Assembly (NCBI GenBank): GCA_900473205.1
Contig: UCLB01000018.1
Span: 232,322 to 296,321 of the forward strand
Length of the DNA: 64,000 bases
Reading direction: 5' to 3'
From: Hyphomicrobiales bacterium
GTDB lineage: Bacteria > Pseudomonadota > Alphaproteobacteria > Rhizobiales > Rhizobiaceae
A program made the translations under genes and the position numbers. The first letter of the stretch is position 1. Each line of letters starts with the position of its first letter. Under the pieces are notes generated by a model. That model searched no databases. It had not been told where the DNA came from and saw only the letters and a list, made by a program, of their open reading frames with translations. This document shows, in pieces, positions 1 to 9,200 of this stretch.

Positions 1-1
1 T

Positions 2-235
2 GGCGTGGATGAGGTTTTCGTGGCTGGCGGTGGCGAGATTTACCGTCAGGCCATGCCGTTCGCCGATCAACTTTCCGTCACCCATGTCGAGGTTTCGCTG
101 GAAGGCGATACGTTTTTCCCGCAGATCGATTTGGCCGTTTTTGAAAAAATCGATGAAACAGCCGCTCCTGCGGGGGATAAGGACAATTATCCGGTGAGAT
201 TTGCAACTTATCGTCGGCATCAGCCCGTTAAGTGA
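2..235 (+). CDS. folA: Dihydrofolate reductase, C-terminal part (cut by window edge)
   Basis: This frame is open from the first bases of the window and ends at 235, so only about 77 C-terminal residues are seen. They carry the late FolA pattern: the strand and glycine turn VFVAGGGEIYRQA, then LSVTHVEVSLEGDTFFP, and a short final strand ending RFATYRRH. FolA reduces dihydrofolate to tetrahydrofolate with NADPH in the cytoplasm. The catalytic N-terminal half lies outside the window. The gene lies upstream of hflK on the same strand with a 146 bp gap, a common rhizobial arrangement. Confidence 0.88.
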   Translation, partial: GVDEVFVAGGGEIYRQAMPFADQLSVTHVEVSLEGDTFFPQIDLAVFEKIDETAAPAGDKDNYPVRFATYRRHQPVK

Positions 236-381
236 ACTATTTACCGTGATTGGGTATTAAGTTACCGCCTCTGCGTTGAAACGCACTGCTCTCCTACTTA
301 TAACTGAGACTACATTCCCGCCTGACATGCGCATGCGTGTTCGAGAGGGAGCGGGAGAGTTTTTTAGCATAAGAGGTATGG

Positions 382-1521
382 ATGCCCTGGAGCAATCAGA
401 ATGGCGGCGGCGGTGGCCCTTGGGGCGGCGGCGGCGGTAACGGCGGCAGCGGTGGAGGAAACAATCAGGGTGGACCCTGGGGTCAGGGACCGAACCGTCC
501 ACGCGGTGGCGGTGGTGGAGGCGGCAATGGTGGCCCGCCCGATATCGAAGAAATCATTCGACGCAGTCAGGACCGTTTCAAGAACATCCTTCCTGGCGGT
601 GTAAATGGTGGCGTTATCGCCATTCTCGTTCTGGTCATTCTTGCCTTTGTCGGCATTCAGTCCATCTACACCGTTCAGCCGGATGAGCGCGGCGTGGAAC
701 TTCGTTTCGGCAAGCCGAAGGACGAAGTCTCGATGCCGGGTTTGCATTTCCATTTCTGGCCGATTGAAACTGTCGAGATCGTCAAGGTCACCGAGCAGCA
801 GCAGAATATCGGTGCACGCGCCACATCCACATCCGCCGCAACCGGCGTGATGCTGACCGGCGACCAGAATATCGTCAACGTTCAGTTCTCTGTTCTCTAC
901 ACGGTGTCCGATCCGAAGTCCTACCTCTTCAACGTAGACACACCAGCCGAAACGCTGCAGCAGGTCTCCGAAAGCGCGATGCGCGAAGTGGTTGGCCGTC
1001 GTCCGGCACAGGACATTTTCCGTGATAACCGTCAGGCTATTGCCGCAGACGTTCGCTCGATCATTCAGGCGACGATGGATGGTTATGGCGCAGGTCTTTC
1101 CATCAATGCCGTCGCTATCGAAGACGCAGCACCGCCGCGTGAAGTGGCCGATGCGTTCGACGAAGTTCAGCGTGCCGAGCAGGACGAAGACCGCTTCGTT
1201 CAGGAAGCCAACCAGTATGCCAACCAGAAGCTGGGTGCAGCTCGCGGTCAGGCAGCGCAGATCGTTGAAGAAGCCAATGCCTATAAGGGCCGTGTCGTGA
1301 ACGAGGCTCAGGGTGAAGCCCAGCGCTTTATCTCGATCTACGACCAGTATCGCACGGCACCGGAAGTTACCCGCGAGCGTATGTTCATCGAAACGATGGA
1401 ACAGGTTCTCAAGGGCTCCAACAAGATCATCATCGATGAAAAGCAGGGAGTGGTACCGTATCTGCCTCTGAACGAAATCATGCGCGGCAACCCCGGCGCA
1501 GCACAGCAGGGAGGCAACTGA
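382..1521 (+). CDS. hflK: HflK, SPFH-domain modulator of the FtsH protease
   Basis: A 379-residue protein. Residues about 5-55 are glycine-rich with some Asn, Gln and Pro and look disordered, as in other HflK proteins. One membrane segment lies near residues 75-97, followed by YTVQPDERGVELRFG, the start of an SPFH (band 7) domain, then an Ala/Glu/Gln-rich helical region near residues 260-320. HflK pairs with HflC on the periplasmic side of the inner membrane and controls access of substrates to FtsH. The ATG at 382 follows an AAGAGG Shine-Dalgarno sequence at 371-376. The stop is one base from the hflC start, so the two are surely co-translated. Confidence 0.95.
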   Translation: MPWSNQNGGGGGPWGGGGGNGGSGGGNNQGGPWGQGPNRPRGGGGGGGNGGPPDIEEIIRRSQDRFKNILPGGVNGGVIAILVLVILAFVGIQSIYTVQPDERGVELRFGKPKDEVSMPGLHFHFWPIETVEIVKVTEQQQNIGARATSTSAATGVMLTGDQNIVNVQFSVLYTVSDPKSYLFNVDTPAETLQQVSESAMREVVGRRPAQDIFRDNRQAIAADVRSIIQATMDGYGAGLSINAVAIEDAAPPREVADAFDEVQRAEQDEDRFVQEANQYANQKLGAARGQAAQIVEEANAYKGRVVNEAQGEAQRFISIYDQYRTAPEVTRERMFIETMEQVLKGSNKIIIDEKQGVVPYLPLNEIMRGNPGAAQQGGN

Positions 1522-1522
1522 T

Positions 1523-2440
1523 ATGGGCAATCGTCTAACCGCAATTCTCGTCGGTCTCGCCGTCATCCTGTTCTTCGTTTACTCGTCCTTCTTCGTGGTC
1601 AACGAGCGCCAGCAGGCCATCGTCGTCCGCTTCGGTCAAATTCAGGATGTCAAGACAGAGCCTGGCCTCTACTTCAAGCTGCCATTCGCCTTCATGGACG
1701 CGGATCGCGTTCAGTACATCGAGAACCGCGCCCTGCGTTTCGACCATGACAACATCCGTGTTCAGGTTTCGGGCGGTAAATTCTACGAAGTCGATGCTTT
1801 CGTGGTCTACCGCATCACCGATGCCCGCCGCTTCCGCGAAACGGTGTCGGGCGATCAGCTCTCTGCCGAAATGCGCCTGCGCACCCGTCTCGATGCCTCG
1901 CTGCGTCGAGTCTACGGTCTGCGCGGCTTTGAATCTGCACTCTCGGATGCCCGCGCATCCATGATGCAGGAAGTACGCGACGATCTGCGTCCCGACGCGG
2001 AATCGCTGGGTGTGAGCATCGTCGATGTCCGCATTCGCCGCACGGATCTCACGCAGGAAGTCTCGCAGCAGACCTTCGAGCGCATGAAGTCCGAGCGTCT
2101 GGCCGAAGCCGAACTGATCCGCGCCCGCGGTAACGAAGAAGGCCAGCGCCGCCGCGCCATTGCGGATCGTCAGGTGGTCGAATTCGAATCCGACGCCCGC
2201 CGTCAGTCCGAAGTGCTACGCGGTGAAGGCGATGCCGAGCGTAACCGCATCTTCGGTGAAGCCTTCCAGCGCGACCCGAGCTTCTTCGAGTTCTACCGCT
2301 CGATGGGTGCTTACGCGAGCGCACTGAACGGCACCGGCACGACACTGGTTCTCTCACCAGACTCGACCTTCTTCCGTTATTTCAACAACATTGAAGGCAC
2401 GCCACCGCAGGCAACTCCGCCTGCCCCACCTGCGAATTGA
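1523..2440 (+). CDS. hflC: HflC, partner of HflK in the FtsH-modulating complex
   Basis: A 305-residue SPFH protein with an N-terminal signal anchor (about residues 7-27) followed by FFVVNERQQAIVVRFGQI, typical of HflC. The C-terminal half carries the Arg/Glu-rich helix (SERLAEAELIRARGNEEGQ) found in the family, and the last 15 residues are Pro/Ala-rich. The start lies just after the hflK stop, with GGAGG from the end of hflK as ribosome binding site (1510-1514). A strong hairpin terminator follows at 2449-2475, so the hflKC transcript probably ends before the toxin-antitoxin locus and degP, which then needs its own promoter. Confidence 0.95.
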   Translation: MGNRLTAILVGLAVILFFVYSSFFVVNERQQAIVVRFGQIQDVKTEPGLYFKLPFAFMDADRVQYIENRALRFDHDNIRVQVSGGKFYEVDAFVVYRITDARRFRETVSGDQLSAEMRLRTRLDASLRRVYGLRGFESALSDARASMMQEVRDDLRPDAESLGVSIVDVRIRRTDLTQEVSQQTFERMKSERLAEAELIRARGNEEGQRRRAIADRQVVEFESDARRQSEVLRGEGDAERNRIFGEAFQRDPSFFEFYRSMGAYASALNGTGTTLVLSPDSTFFRYFNNIEGTPPQATPPAPPAN

Positions 2441-2448
2441 TGAACACG

Positions 2449-2475
2449 AAAGGGCCGGTTTTTACCGGCCCTTTT
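2449..2475 (+). terminator. Rho-independent terminator after hflC
   Basis: GGGCCGGT (2452-2459) and ACCGGCCC (2464-2471) form an 8 bp GC-rich stem with a TTTT loop, flanked by AAA and a T run. It begins 9 bases after the hflC stop. Confidence 0.9.
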
Positions 2476-2519
2476 CATTTCTGGCATCATATTCAAAAGC
2501 TATTGCACTTCTACCCATA

Positions 2520-2549
2520 TTGAAAAAAGATATCACTTGGTGCTATACT
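2520..2549 (+). promoter_or_regulatory. Candidate promoter of the toxin-antitoxin locus
   Basis: TTGAAA (2520-2525) and TATACT (2544-2549) are 18 bp apart, close to a housekeeping sigma-70 promoter. The -10 box ends one base before the ATG at 2551, so transcription would start inside the reading frame. Either the protein starts further on or the promoter assignment is wrong. The imperfect inverted pair TATTGCAC (2501-2508) and GTGCTATA (2540-2547) could be an operator for the antitoxin. Inferred from sequence only. Confidence 0.4.
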
Positions 2550-2550
2550 T

Positions 2551-2912
2551 ATGGCTAATCGTCATTCTTCACAACGCGCATTCAAAACAGCATGGTTCAC
2601 CAAGGCTGCCCGCAAAGCGCGGATCAAAGACACCGAACTATGTCAGGCTATTGAAGAGGTTCTCAAAGGGCAGTCGGACGGCGACTGAACAACAACCTTC
2701 ACCGCAGCATCATTCTGGCCAAGGGAGGCCAATACTGGATTTTCCAGTATCTCTTTGCCAAGAATGACCGCGCAAACATTGACGACAAAGAACTGGAAGA
2801 TTTTCGAACTCTTGCGAAAGCCTATGCAACATTGACCGAAGCGCAACTGGACCGACTTCTGGATGATAAAGATTTGATGGAGATATGTCATGGCAGGCAG
2901 GAAGCAGTTTAA
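2551..2912 (+). pseudogene. RelE/ParE-type toxin, frameshifted and probably inactive
   Basis: The frame starting at ATG 2551 encodes a RelE-like N-terminus (KTAWFTKAARKARIKD, then ELCQAIEEVLKGQ) and stops at TGA 2686-2688 after 45 residues. The family sequence resumes in another frame at 2682 (RLNNNLHRSIILAKGG, then QYWIFQYLFAKNDRANIDD) and runs to TAA 2910-2912. Intact relatives of this toxin family (the RelE type paired with HigA/NadS-like antitoxins) normally have a glycine-rich stretch ending in Lys-Lys-Arg between the two halves. It is missing here, so about 26 bases seem to be deleted, causing the shift. The end overlaps the antitoxin start by 23 bp. The family is inferred from memory. 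A programmed shift cannot be excluded but would not restore the missing residues. Confidence 0.8.
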
Positions 2913-3213
2913 AAGCGATATATCCGAAGCAATTCATTCGGTTGCATCTGCGCTTCACAAGGTCGGCGCGCTGGATAAGACCACCATGCGCGGTTTCGAT
3001 TCCCGCCATCTATCCGCGCCGAAGGAAATGGCACCTGCCGATATCAAGCATCTGCGCGAAGCCAGCAAGGTCAGCCAGCCTGTTTTCGCCCGTTATCTCA
3101 ACACCAGCGAAAGCACCGTTGAAAAATGGGAAACTGGAGCCAAACGGCCTAGCGGCATGGCGCTGAAACTTCTGGCCATCGTTCAAAAACACGGCTTGCA
3201 AATCCTTCGCTGA
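2890..3213 (+). CDS. HTH antitoxin of a RelE/HigA-type locus
   Basis: A 107-residue protein with a Cro/C1-type helix-turn-helix in its C-terminal half (IKHLREASKVSQPVFARYLN, then TSESTVEKWETGAKRPSG). Antitoxins of the NadS/HigA kind have this layout: an N-terminal part that binds the toxin and an HTH that represses the locus. The ATG lies inside the end of the toxin frame, the usual toxin-first order. The antitoxin has no visible damage although the toxin is broken, so it may persist as an orphan regulator. Codon use looks less GC-biased than in hflC or degP, in keeping with a mobile module. Confidence 0.85.
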   Translation: MAGRKQFKSDISEAIHSVASALHKVGALDKTTMRGFDSRHLSAPKEMAPADIKHLREASKVSQPVFARYLNTSESTVEKWETGAKRPSGMALKLLAIVQKHGLQILR

Positions 3214-3409
3214 GCGTTCCTTGCCTGCCATGAACAATTACGGCTGATCGCCGTCTTGCGTGTTTCGCTCTTTCCTGTACGGCTTCAATTCTCGTGGATG
3301 AGCGCTAGATTCGTGCCTATTCACGAAAAGGTATTTTTACACTTCATCATTCCGCCTTATGCTTGGCTATTAAGCTAGCTCCAGGTTTTGCAAGATGCGA
3401 GGACGCTGT

Positions 3410-4960
3410 ATGCCCGTTACCACTCTTTCGCCATTCCGCAGCAGCATTGCCGCCGTGACGGGACTTGCCATGATCGCAGGCGGAATGGCTGTTCCGGGCA
3501 GGGCGATGGCGCAGAGCAACGGGCCGGCATCGGTAGCCGATCTTGCCGCACCGCTCTTGGATGCGGTGGTCAACATCTCCACATCGCAGAGCGTGAAAGG
3601 CGAAGGCAAGGGCCCTACCCCGCCGCGCATTCCGGATGGTTCGCCCTTCCAGGAATTCTTCAAGGATTATTTCGACAACCAGAAGCCGGACAATGGCGGC
3701 AAGGTCAGCTCGCTGGGCTCCGGTTTCGTCATCGATCCCGCCGGTTATGTGGTCACAAACAACCACGTCATCGAAGGTGCTGACGATATCGAAGTCATCT
3801 TCCCCAATGGCAACAAGCTGAAAGCAAAGCTTGTCGGCACCGACACCAAGACCGACCTTTCCGTGTTGAAGGTGGAGCCGAAGACGCCGTTGAAAGCCGT
3901 CAAGTTCGGTGATTCCCGCGCCATGCGCATCGGTGACTGGGTCATGGCCATTGGCAATCCCTTCGGCCTCGGCGGTTCGCTAACGGTCGGCGTGGTTTCG
4001 GCACGCGGACGTAACATCAATGCCGGTCCCTACGACAATTTCATCCAGACGGATGCCGCCATCAACAAGGGTAACTCCGGTGGCCCGTTGTTCAACATGA
4101 AGGGCGAAGTCATCGGCATCAACACTGCCATCATCTCGCCAAGTGGCGGCTCCATCGGCATCGGCTTTTCCGTGCCAACCGAACTGGCGCAAAACATCGT
4201 CCAGCAGCTGATCGAATTCGGCGAAACCCGCCGCGGCTGGCTCGGCGTGCGCGTTCAGCCCGTTACCGACGATATCGCCGCAAGCCTTGGAATGGACACG
4301 GCACGCGGCGCGCTGATTTCAGGCGTCGTCAAGGGCGGCCCGGTCGAGAACGGCCCGATCCAGCCCGGCGATGTGGTGCTGACCTTTGACGGCAAGGATA
4401 TTCACGAAATGCGCGATCTGCCCCGCATAGTGGCGGAAAGCCCTGTCGGCAAGGACGTCGATGTGGTGGTTCTGCGCGATGGCAAAGAGCAGACCGTGAA
4501 GGTCAAGCTCGGCCAGTTGCAGGATAGCGCTGAAGACAAGCAGCCGGGCGCCGGTAGCGACGACGCCATGCCGGAAGATGGCGAAGGCGGCGAGATGACG
4601 GAGCCCAACGACAAGGGCGGCGACCAGACACAGCAGCAGGCCCCGGACCAGCGCGAAGCGCCACAGACGGTTCTTGGCATGAACCTCGTCACGCTGACGG
4701 ATGAGTTGCGCACCGAAAAGGGCATTGCCGAAAGCGTCGAAGGCGTCTTCGTCGCCAGCGTCGATGCCGGTTCTGCGGCAGAGCAGAAGGGCGTCAAGGC
4801 AGGCGATGTCATCGTGGAGGTCGGCCAAGACTTCATGGAAGTGCCCGGCGACGTCATGGTACGCGTCAATGGCCTCAAATCCGCCGGTCGCAAGAATGCG
4901 CATATGATGGTGGCGGATGCGCAGGGCAATCTGCGCTTCGTCGCAGTGCCGGTGGAATAG
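3410..4960 (+). CDS. degP: DegP/HtrA periplasmic serine protease (Do family)
   Basis: A 516-residue secreted protease. The signal peptide ends near AMA|QS (residue 35). The trypsin-like domain has the full triad: His119 in TNNHVIE, Asp149 in TKTDLSVLK and Ser223 in NKGNSGGP. Two PDZ domains follow, joined by an acidic, Gln-rich linker (about residues 370-410). DegP degrades or refolds misfolded envelope proteins. I prefer the ATG at 3410 because GAGGA (3399-3403) lies 6 bases upstream; the in-frame ATG at 3395 has no ribosome binding site. The gene usually follows hflKC directly in Rhizobiaceae; here the toxin-antitoxin locus lies between. Confidence 0.95.
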   Translation: MPVTTLSPFRSSIAAVTGLAMIAGGMAVPGRAMAQSNGPASVADLAAPLLDAVVNISTSQSVKGEGKGPTPPRIPDGSPFQEFFKDYFDNQKPDNGGKVSSLGSGFVIDPAGYVVTNNHVIEGADDIEVIFPNGNKLKAKLVGTDTKTDLSVLKVEPKTPLKAVKFGDSRAMRIGDWVMAIGNPFGLGGSLTVGVVSARGRNINAGPYDNFIQTDAAINKGNSGGPLFNMKGEVIGINTAIISPSGGSIGIGFSVPTELAQNIVQQLIEFGETRRGWLGVRVQPVTDDIAASLGMDTARGALISGVVKGGPVENGPIQPGDVVLTFDGKDIHEMRDLPRIVAESPVGKDVDVVVLRDGKEQTVKVKLGQLQDSAEDKQPGAGSDDAMPEDGEGGEMTEPNDKGGDQTQQQAPDQREAPQTVLGMNLVTLTDELRTEKGIAESVEGVFVASVDAGSAAEQKGVKAGDVIVEVGQDFMEVPGDVMVRVNGLKSAGRKNAHMMVADAQGNLRFVAVPVE

Positions 4961-5206
4961 TAGACGATCGTTTCAGGTGCGGGCGGGTGAGCCTTGATGG
5001 ACACCCTGCCCCACTTATCTTTATTGAGTAGCGTTCGATTACGCTTGATAGCAAAGACCATCAGATTTCATGGGTGCGGAACTTCCCCGGGACGAAGGGC
5101 GTTATTGGACGCCACCGGAATAAAACAGATTCAAAAAATCATAAGCTTACGCGCAAAACATGAATTCGGCTGGCAGCGCGTTGAATCAGTTTGGAAAGCC
5201 ACAAAT

Positions 5207-5416
5207 TTGATCCGCAAGCACTCCACCACCCTCCACGGCCACCGCACCAGCATCTCGCTCGAAGACGCCTTCTGGGATGAACTCCGCATCATCGCCGAAA
5301 AGCGAAAAATGAGCTTCGCCGCCCTGCTTGCCGAAATCGATGATGCCCGGCCCGAAGGCAGCAATCTGTCTTCATCTCTTCGCGTCTATGTGCTGAACTG
5401 GCTGAAGAGCCAATAG
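5207..5416 (+). CDS. Ribbon-helix-helix domain protein (RHH_4 type)
   Basis: A 69-residue protein matching the small RHH_4 proteins common in Rhizobiales: an N-terminal IRKHSTTLHGHRTSISLED (residues 2-20) followed by AFWDELRIIAEKRKMSFAAL and a C-terminal LSSSLRVYVLNWLKSQ. These proteins probably bind DNA as dimers; no target is known to me. The frame is open from 4994, but the first 71 residues look random and the domain begins exactly at TTG 5207, which has GGAAAG at 5193-5198. I therefore choose the TTG start. The gene ends 21 bp before the hydrolase start and may be co-transcribed with it. Confidence 0.72.
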   Translation: MIRKHSTTLHGHRTSISLEDAFWDELRIIAEKRKMSFAALLAEIDDARPEGSNLSSSLRVYVLNWLKSQ

Positions 5417-5437
5417 TTCAGGGTGTGTGTCAGACCG

Positions 5438-6184
5438 ATGAATGTTTCCCGGATTTTTATCGCATTTGTTCTGGCGGTGTGTTTCAGCGGTGCTGCGATT
5501 GCGCGTCAGACCGTTGATGTGGTGTCGCCATTCGGCCGGATGAAGGTCGAAATTATCACCAGCGAGGCCACAGGGCCAAGACCGGCTGCCATCATTCTAA
5601 GCGGCAGCAAAGGGTTCGGCTCTTCGCCCTACGACGTAATTGCCGAACATTTCACCCGCGCAGGTTTGGACGTCTACCTCCCGCATCTGCTGACGCCAGA
5701 GGATTTGGAGAAGATATCCGCCATGAAGAGTGCGGGTGAGCGAATTGCCTACTACGATCAACGTCGCAGGGACTGGACGAGAAATCTCTCCAATCTCATG
5801 TTTCACCTGAACCGACGACCGGAGCATGACGGGCGTGTCGGTATTTTGGGCATCTCACTCGGCGCGGAAAACGCGGCAATTGCGGTGTTGCAGGGACTGC
5901 CTGTGGATGCCGTCGTCCTTGTCGATGGTGTTCCCTCAGATCAAACGCCCTCTTTGCAGGGAAAGCCGCCATTCCATTTAATCTGGGGCAGCGAAGATCG
6001 CGTTTACTCCGTCGCGTCAGGAACGCGGTTTGCAGAGGCGATAAAGAGTGCCGGGGGCAAAGCGTCCATGACTATGATCAACGGCGTCCCACACGATTTC
6101 TTTCTGAAGCCGGACACGACGCAGGCGGAAGAAGCTTATCGGTCCGCAATCGATTTCCTGAAATCTGAGTTGGGTGCCGACTGA
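5438..6184 (+). CDS. Secreted alpha/beta hydrolase, dienelactone-hydrolase-like
   Basis: A 248-residue protein starting with a clear signal peptide (MNVSRIFIAF to about AIA|RQ, residue 23). The nucleophile elbow GISLGAE places Ser140; Asp187 in WGSED and His219 in GVPHDFF complete a plausible triad. The layout fits the dienelactone hydrolase family, but the substrate cannot be read from sequence. The ATG at 5438 gives an intact signal peptide; the GTG at 5423 would add five residues. The coding sequence looks less GC-rich than its neighbours. Confidence 0.8.
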   Translation: MNVSRIFIAFVLAVCFSGAAIARQTVDVVSPFGRMKVEIITSEATGPRPAAIILSGSKGFGSSPYDVIAEHFTRAGLDVYLPHLLTPEDLEKISAMKSAGERIAYYDQRRRDWTRNLSNLMFHLNRRPEHDGRVGILGISLGAENAAIAVLQGLPVDAVVLVDGVPSDQTPSLQGKPPFHLIWGSEDRVYSVASGTRFAEAIKSAGGKASMTMINGVPHDFFLKPDTTQAEEAYRSAIDFLKSELGAD

Positions 6185-6225
6185 TTATCTCTGCCAGAAT
6201 TCCTACAAGAGCGTGACAACTACCC

Positions 6226-9200
6226 TCAAGGCGTTGCGGTATTTGGCTGCGGCGCCTCGCGGAAGGCGTCTCCGGTTGGGGGAACGGTGAAGACTGGCGG
6301 AGGTTGCGGCTTTGGCTGCGCTTCCTGCTGACGCTTCAATCGCTCCTGAGAGGCCGTTTCGGCTTCAAGACGTTCCTGCGCCATAACGCGCAGACGTTCT
6401 TCTTCCTGCTTGCGCGCTTCTTCTGCGGCCTTCTGGCGCTCGGCTGCGGCCTGTCGCTCTGTGGCTGCGAAACGATAAAGGGCGACTTCGCGGCGCAGGC
6501 GCTGCTTTTCCATGATGCTGGCCTGCAAGGCTTCCACGCGGCGGCGCTCACGCTCGAATGCGCGCAAGGAGAGATAGCCGGTGAGGCCTGACACATCAGT
6601 GGTCAAGGCAGGTTGCGCCAGTGGACCTGTGTAATTCAGGTGGATGGAGGGCTCGGCACCAGCAAGTTCCTCCGTCCCGGCATTGTAGAGCAAATCGATA
6701 CCGCCGGTGAGTGTTTCGTCAGCGAGGTCGAGTGTAAGATCACCATCGAATGCCAGTTGCGGCGTGGAAGCGGCAATATTCTGCATGCGTAGATTGCCAT
6801 CGCTGAGCGTAAACGGCATGGCGACTTCGCCAAGCGGGATTTCGCCCTTCCACAGCTGCGCATCCACCAGAGGACGCACCTTGGCAGCATCGATATTGCC
6901 CTGAAGATCGTTGGCTGCCTGTAGCCATGGCTGGAAAGCAGCCTGGTTCAAACCGCGCAACACCAAACCGCCGGTGCGGATTTCACCGGAGCCGCCCGCC
7001 GAAGACAGAAGTTCGGCCACGCTTTTGCCGGTTGCTTCCGCCGTCAAATCCATAGCAAAGCGGCCACTGGCAACAGGCGTATCGCCGCTCTTCCACATCA
7101 CGCTTTCCGGGTTGGCACCGGAGACCGCGATCTTGGTGCGGAAGATGCCCGCGCCATCGCCCGTGGCCATGGAAAGGCGACCGGAAACCTTGCCGCCCAT
7201 CCAGTCGCCTGTGATGTTTTCCAGCGCAAGTGTGCCGTTGGCGTGGTTGAGCGCGAAGGAAAGGCCGGTGACGGTGCCGAAGGCTCCCGTATCGAAATTG
7301 GCCGTCTTCACAGTCAAGGAAGCATCGAGCTTCGGGAACGCTGGCATCGACACCGGCTTGGCGCTCAATGCACCGGATTCCGGGTCGATGACCGGGCCAT
7401 ACATCGTGTCACCCAGCCATGCCAGATCGACATTGTTCACCGAGAGATCGCCCGTGACCTTGTAAGGTGCTGCCTTCTGGATCGAGAGATTGCCGGAGAA
7501 CGCGTTGCCACCCGCCTGACCGGAGAGGTTGGAAAACGTTGCCTTGTCCTTGTCCACGGCCAACTTGCCCGTAGCCTTGGTGGACATGCCGCCACCAAGC
7601 TGCGGTAGGCCAACGGCGTTCATGATGAGATAGGGCTCGATATCGGCGCTTTCCAGCGCGATGTCGGCGTTACCCTGCGCAAAATTCTCGGCCCGCAGCG
7701 CGAAACTGCCATTGGCGGAGAAGTGGGTGCGTTCAGTCGAGAAACGGAAATCCGTCTGCACTGGTGAGCCCAGCGTGCCGTTGAGCTTCACCGACAGCAA
7801 GCCCTCGCCATCCGCATCGAAAGGCAGCGGATCGAGCCCCGCCTGCCCAAAGAGAATGGCGGTGGACTGGTTCTTGAGAACGGCTTCCAGCGTCAGCGCC
7901 GTGTCATCCGTGTCGGACAACACATCCGGCAGCTTGGCGACGGCGGAAACGCGGCTGCCATTGATGGTGCCGGAAACGGCGGCGTTGGCACCGCCATTGT
8001 TCTTGTCGACCGACAGATCGACGGCAATATCGGAGTTCGCATACCAGGCCGCGCTGCGCACAAGTCGGTCGAGAAGCGGATGCTGCGGCAGTTTCTGGCG
8101 CAGCAGATCGAACACCGGCTGCATATCCACCGCGTGGAGATTGACGGTGCCCTTGCCAGCGAAATCCGTGACGGAACCCTTCAGCTGCCCCTTTGCGCGC
8201 ACCTCTGCCCCGGCAATGTCGCCAGCCGTCATGGTGTCGAGCGACAGCACGCCATTTGCCATGTTGAAGGCGGTTTCCACACGGTTGGCTGTCACGCCAG
8301 CCATATTGAAGCGATCCGCTTTGAATTTTGCCGTGATGCGATGATCGAGAACGGAACTGCCGACCTGATCGCCCAGCACCAGCCCGCCCAGAGCCCGCAG
8401 GGCATCCAGATCGATCTCGTCACCCGAGAGGTCGATGTCGATGCTCGCACCCTTGGCTTCCGCCTGGCGCGCGAGGCGACCATGCAGGGATGCCTGACCG
8501 ATGGCAAGCTCGAGATTTTCGAAGCGCTGCGCCTGCGTCGTCAACGACACCGTGGACGAGAAACCGGCGGCATTCAGCTGGCGAATGGCGGGATCGACAG
8601 TGCCGGACAGCCAGTTGGCAAGCCCGGATGGCTGGTTGGAGGCAACCAGAAGATCACCGTTGAAAGCCGGACCGCCCGTCAGCGTCAGCGATCCCTTCGC
8701 CTCCAGCTGGGTACGACCCGGCAGCACGGCAACGGCGTTTTCTACCTGCCATCCTGCCCCATTGGGCCGAACATCGAGGCGAATGTCGCGAATGGTCGTG
8801 TCGTCAGAGACCAGTGCCGGAAGCCGGATGCTGGCCTTGCCGGGAACCTGCGGCACCGGAATGCGGGCAATCAGGCTCGCAAAAGCCTCGATACGTTGAC
8901 GCACGGGAACCGTCGGCACGCGCGATGTCTTGCCGGTCTGCACGGGTGCGGGTGCAAAGCGGTTGAAATCGATCTGCTGGCCATCCGCCGTCAGCAGGAA
9001 TTCGGGCGATGTGCCGGTGTCGAGCGTCGCTTCGCCGGTGATGATATAGGGATTCTCTACCCCGCCCAGTTCCATACGGTAGCTGGGAACGCGCACGCGG
9101 CCATTGGTCAGCTCGAAGCTGCCACGGGTACGCGGTGCGGAGAAACCGGATTGCGCGTTTTGCTGCTGCTGTTTCTGCTTGTCGTCCTGCCGGAAATTGA

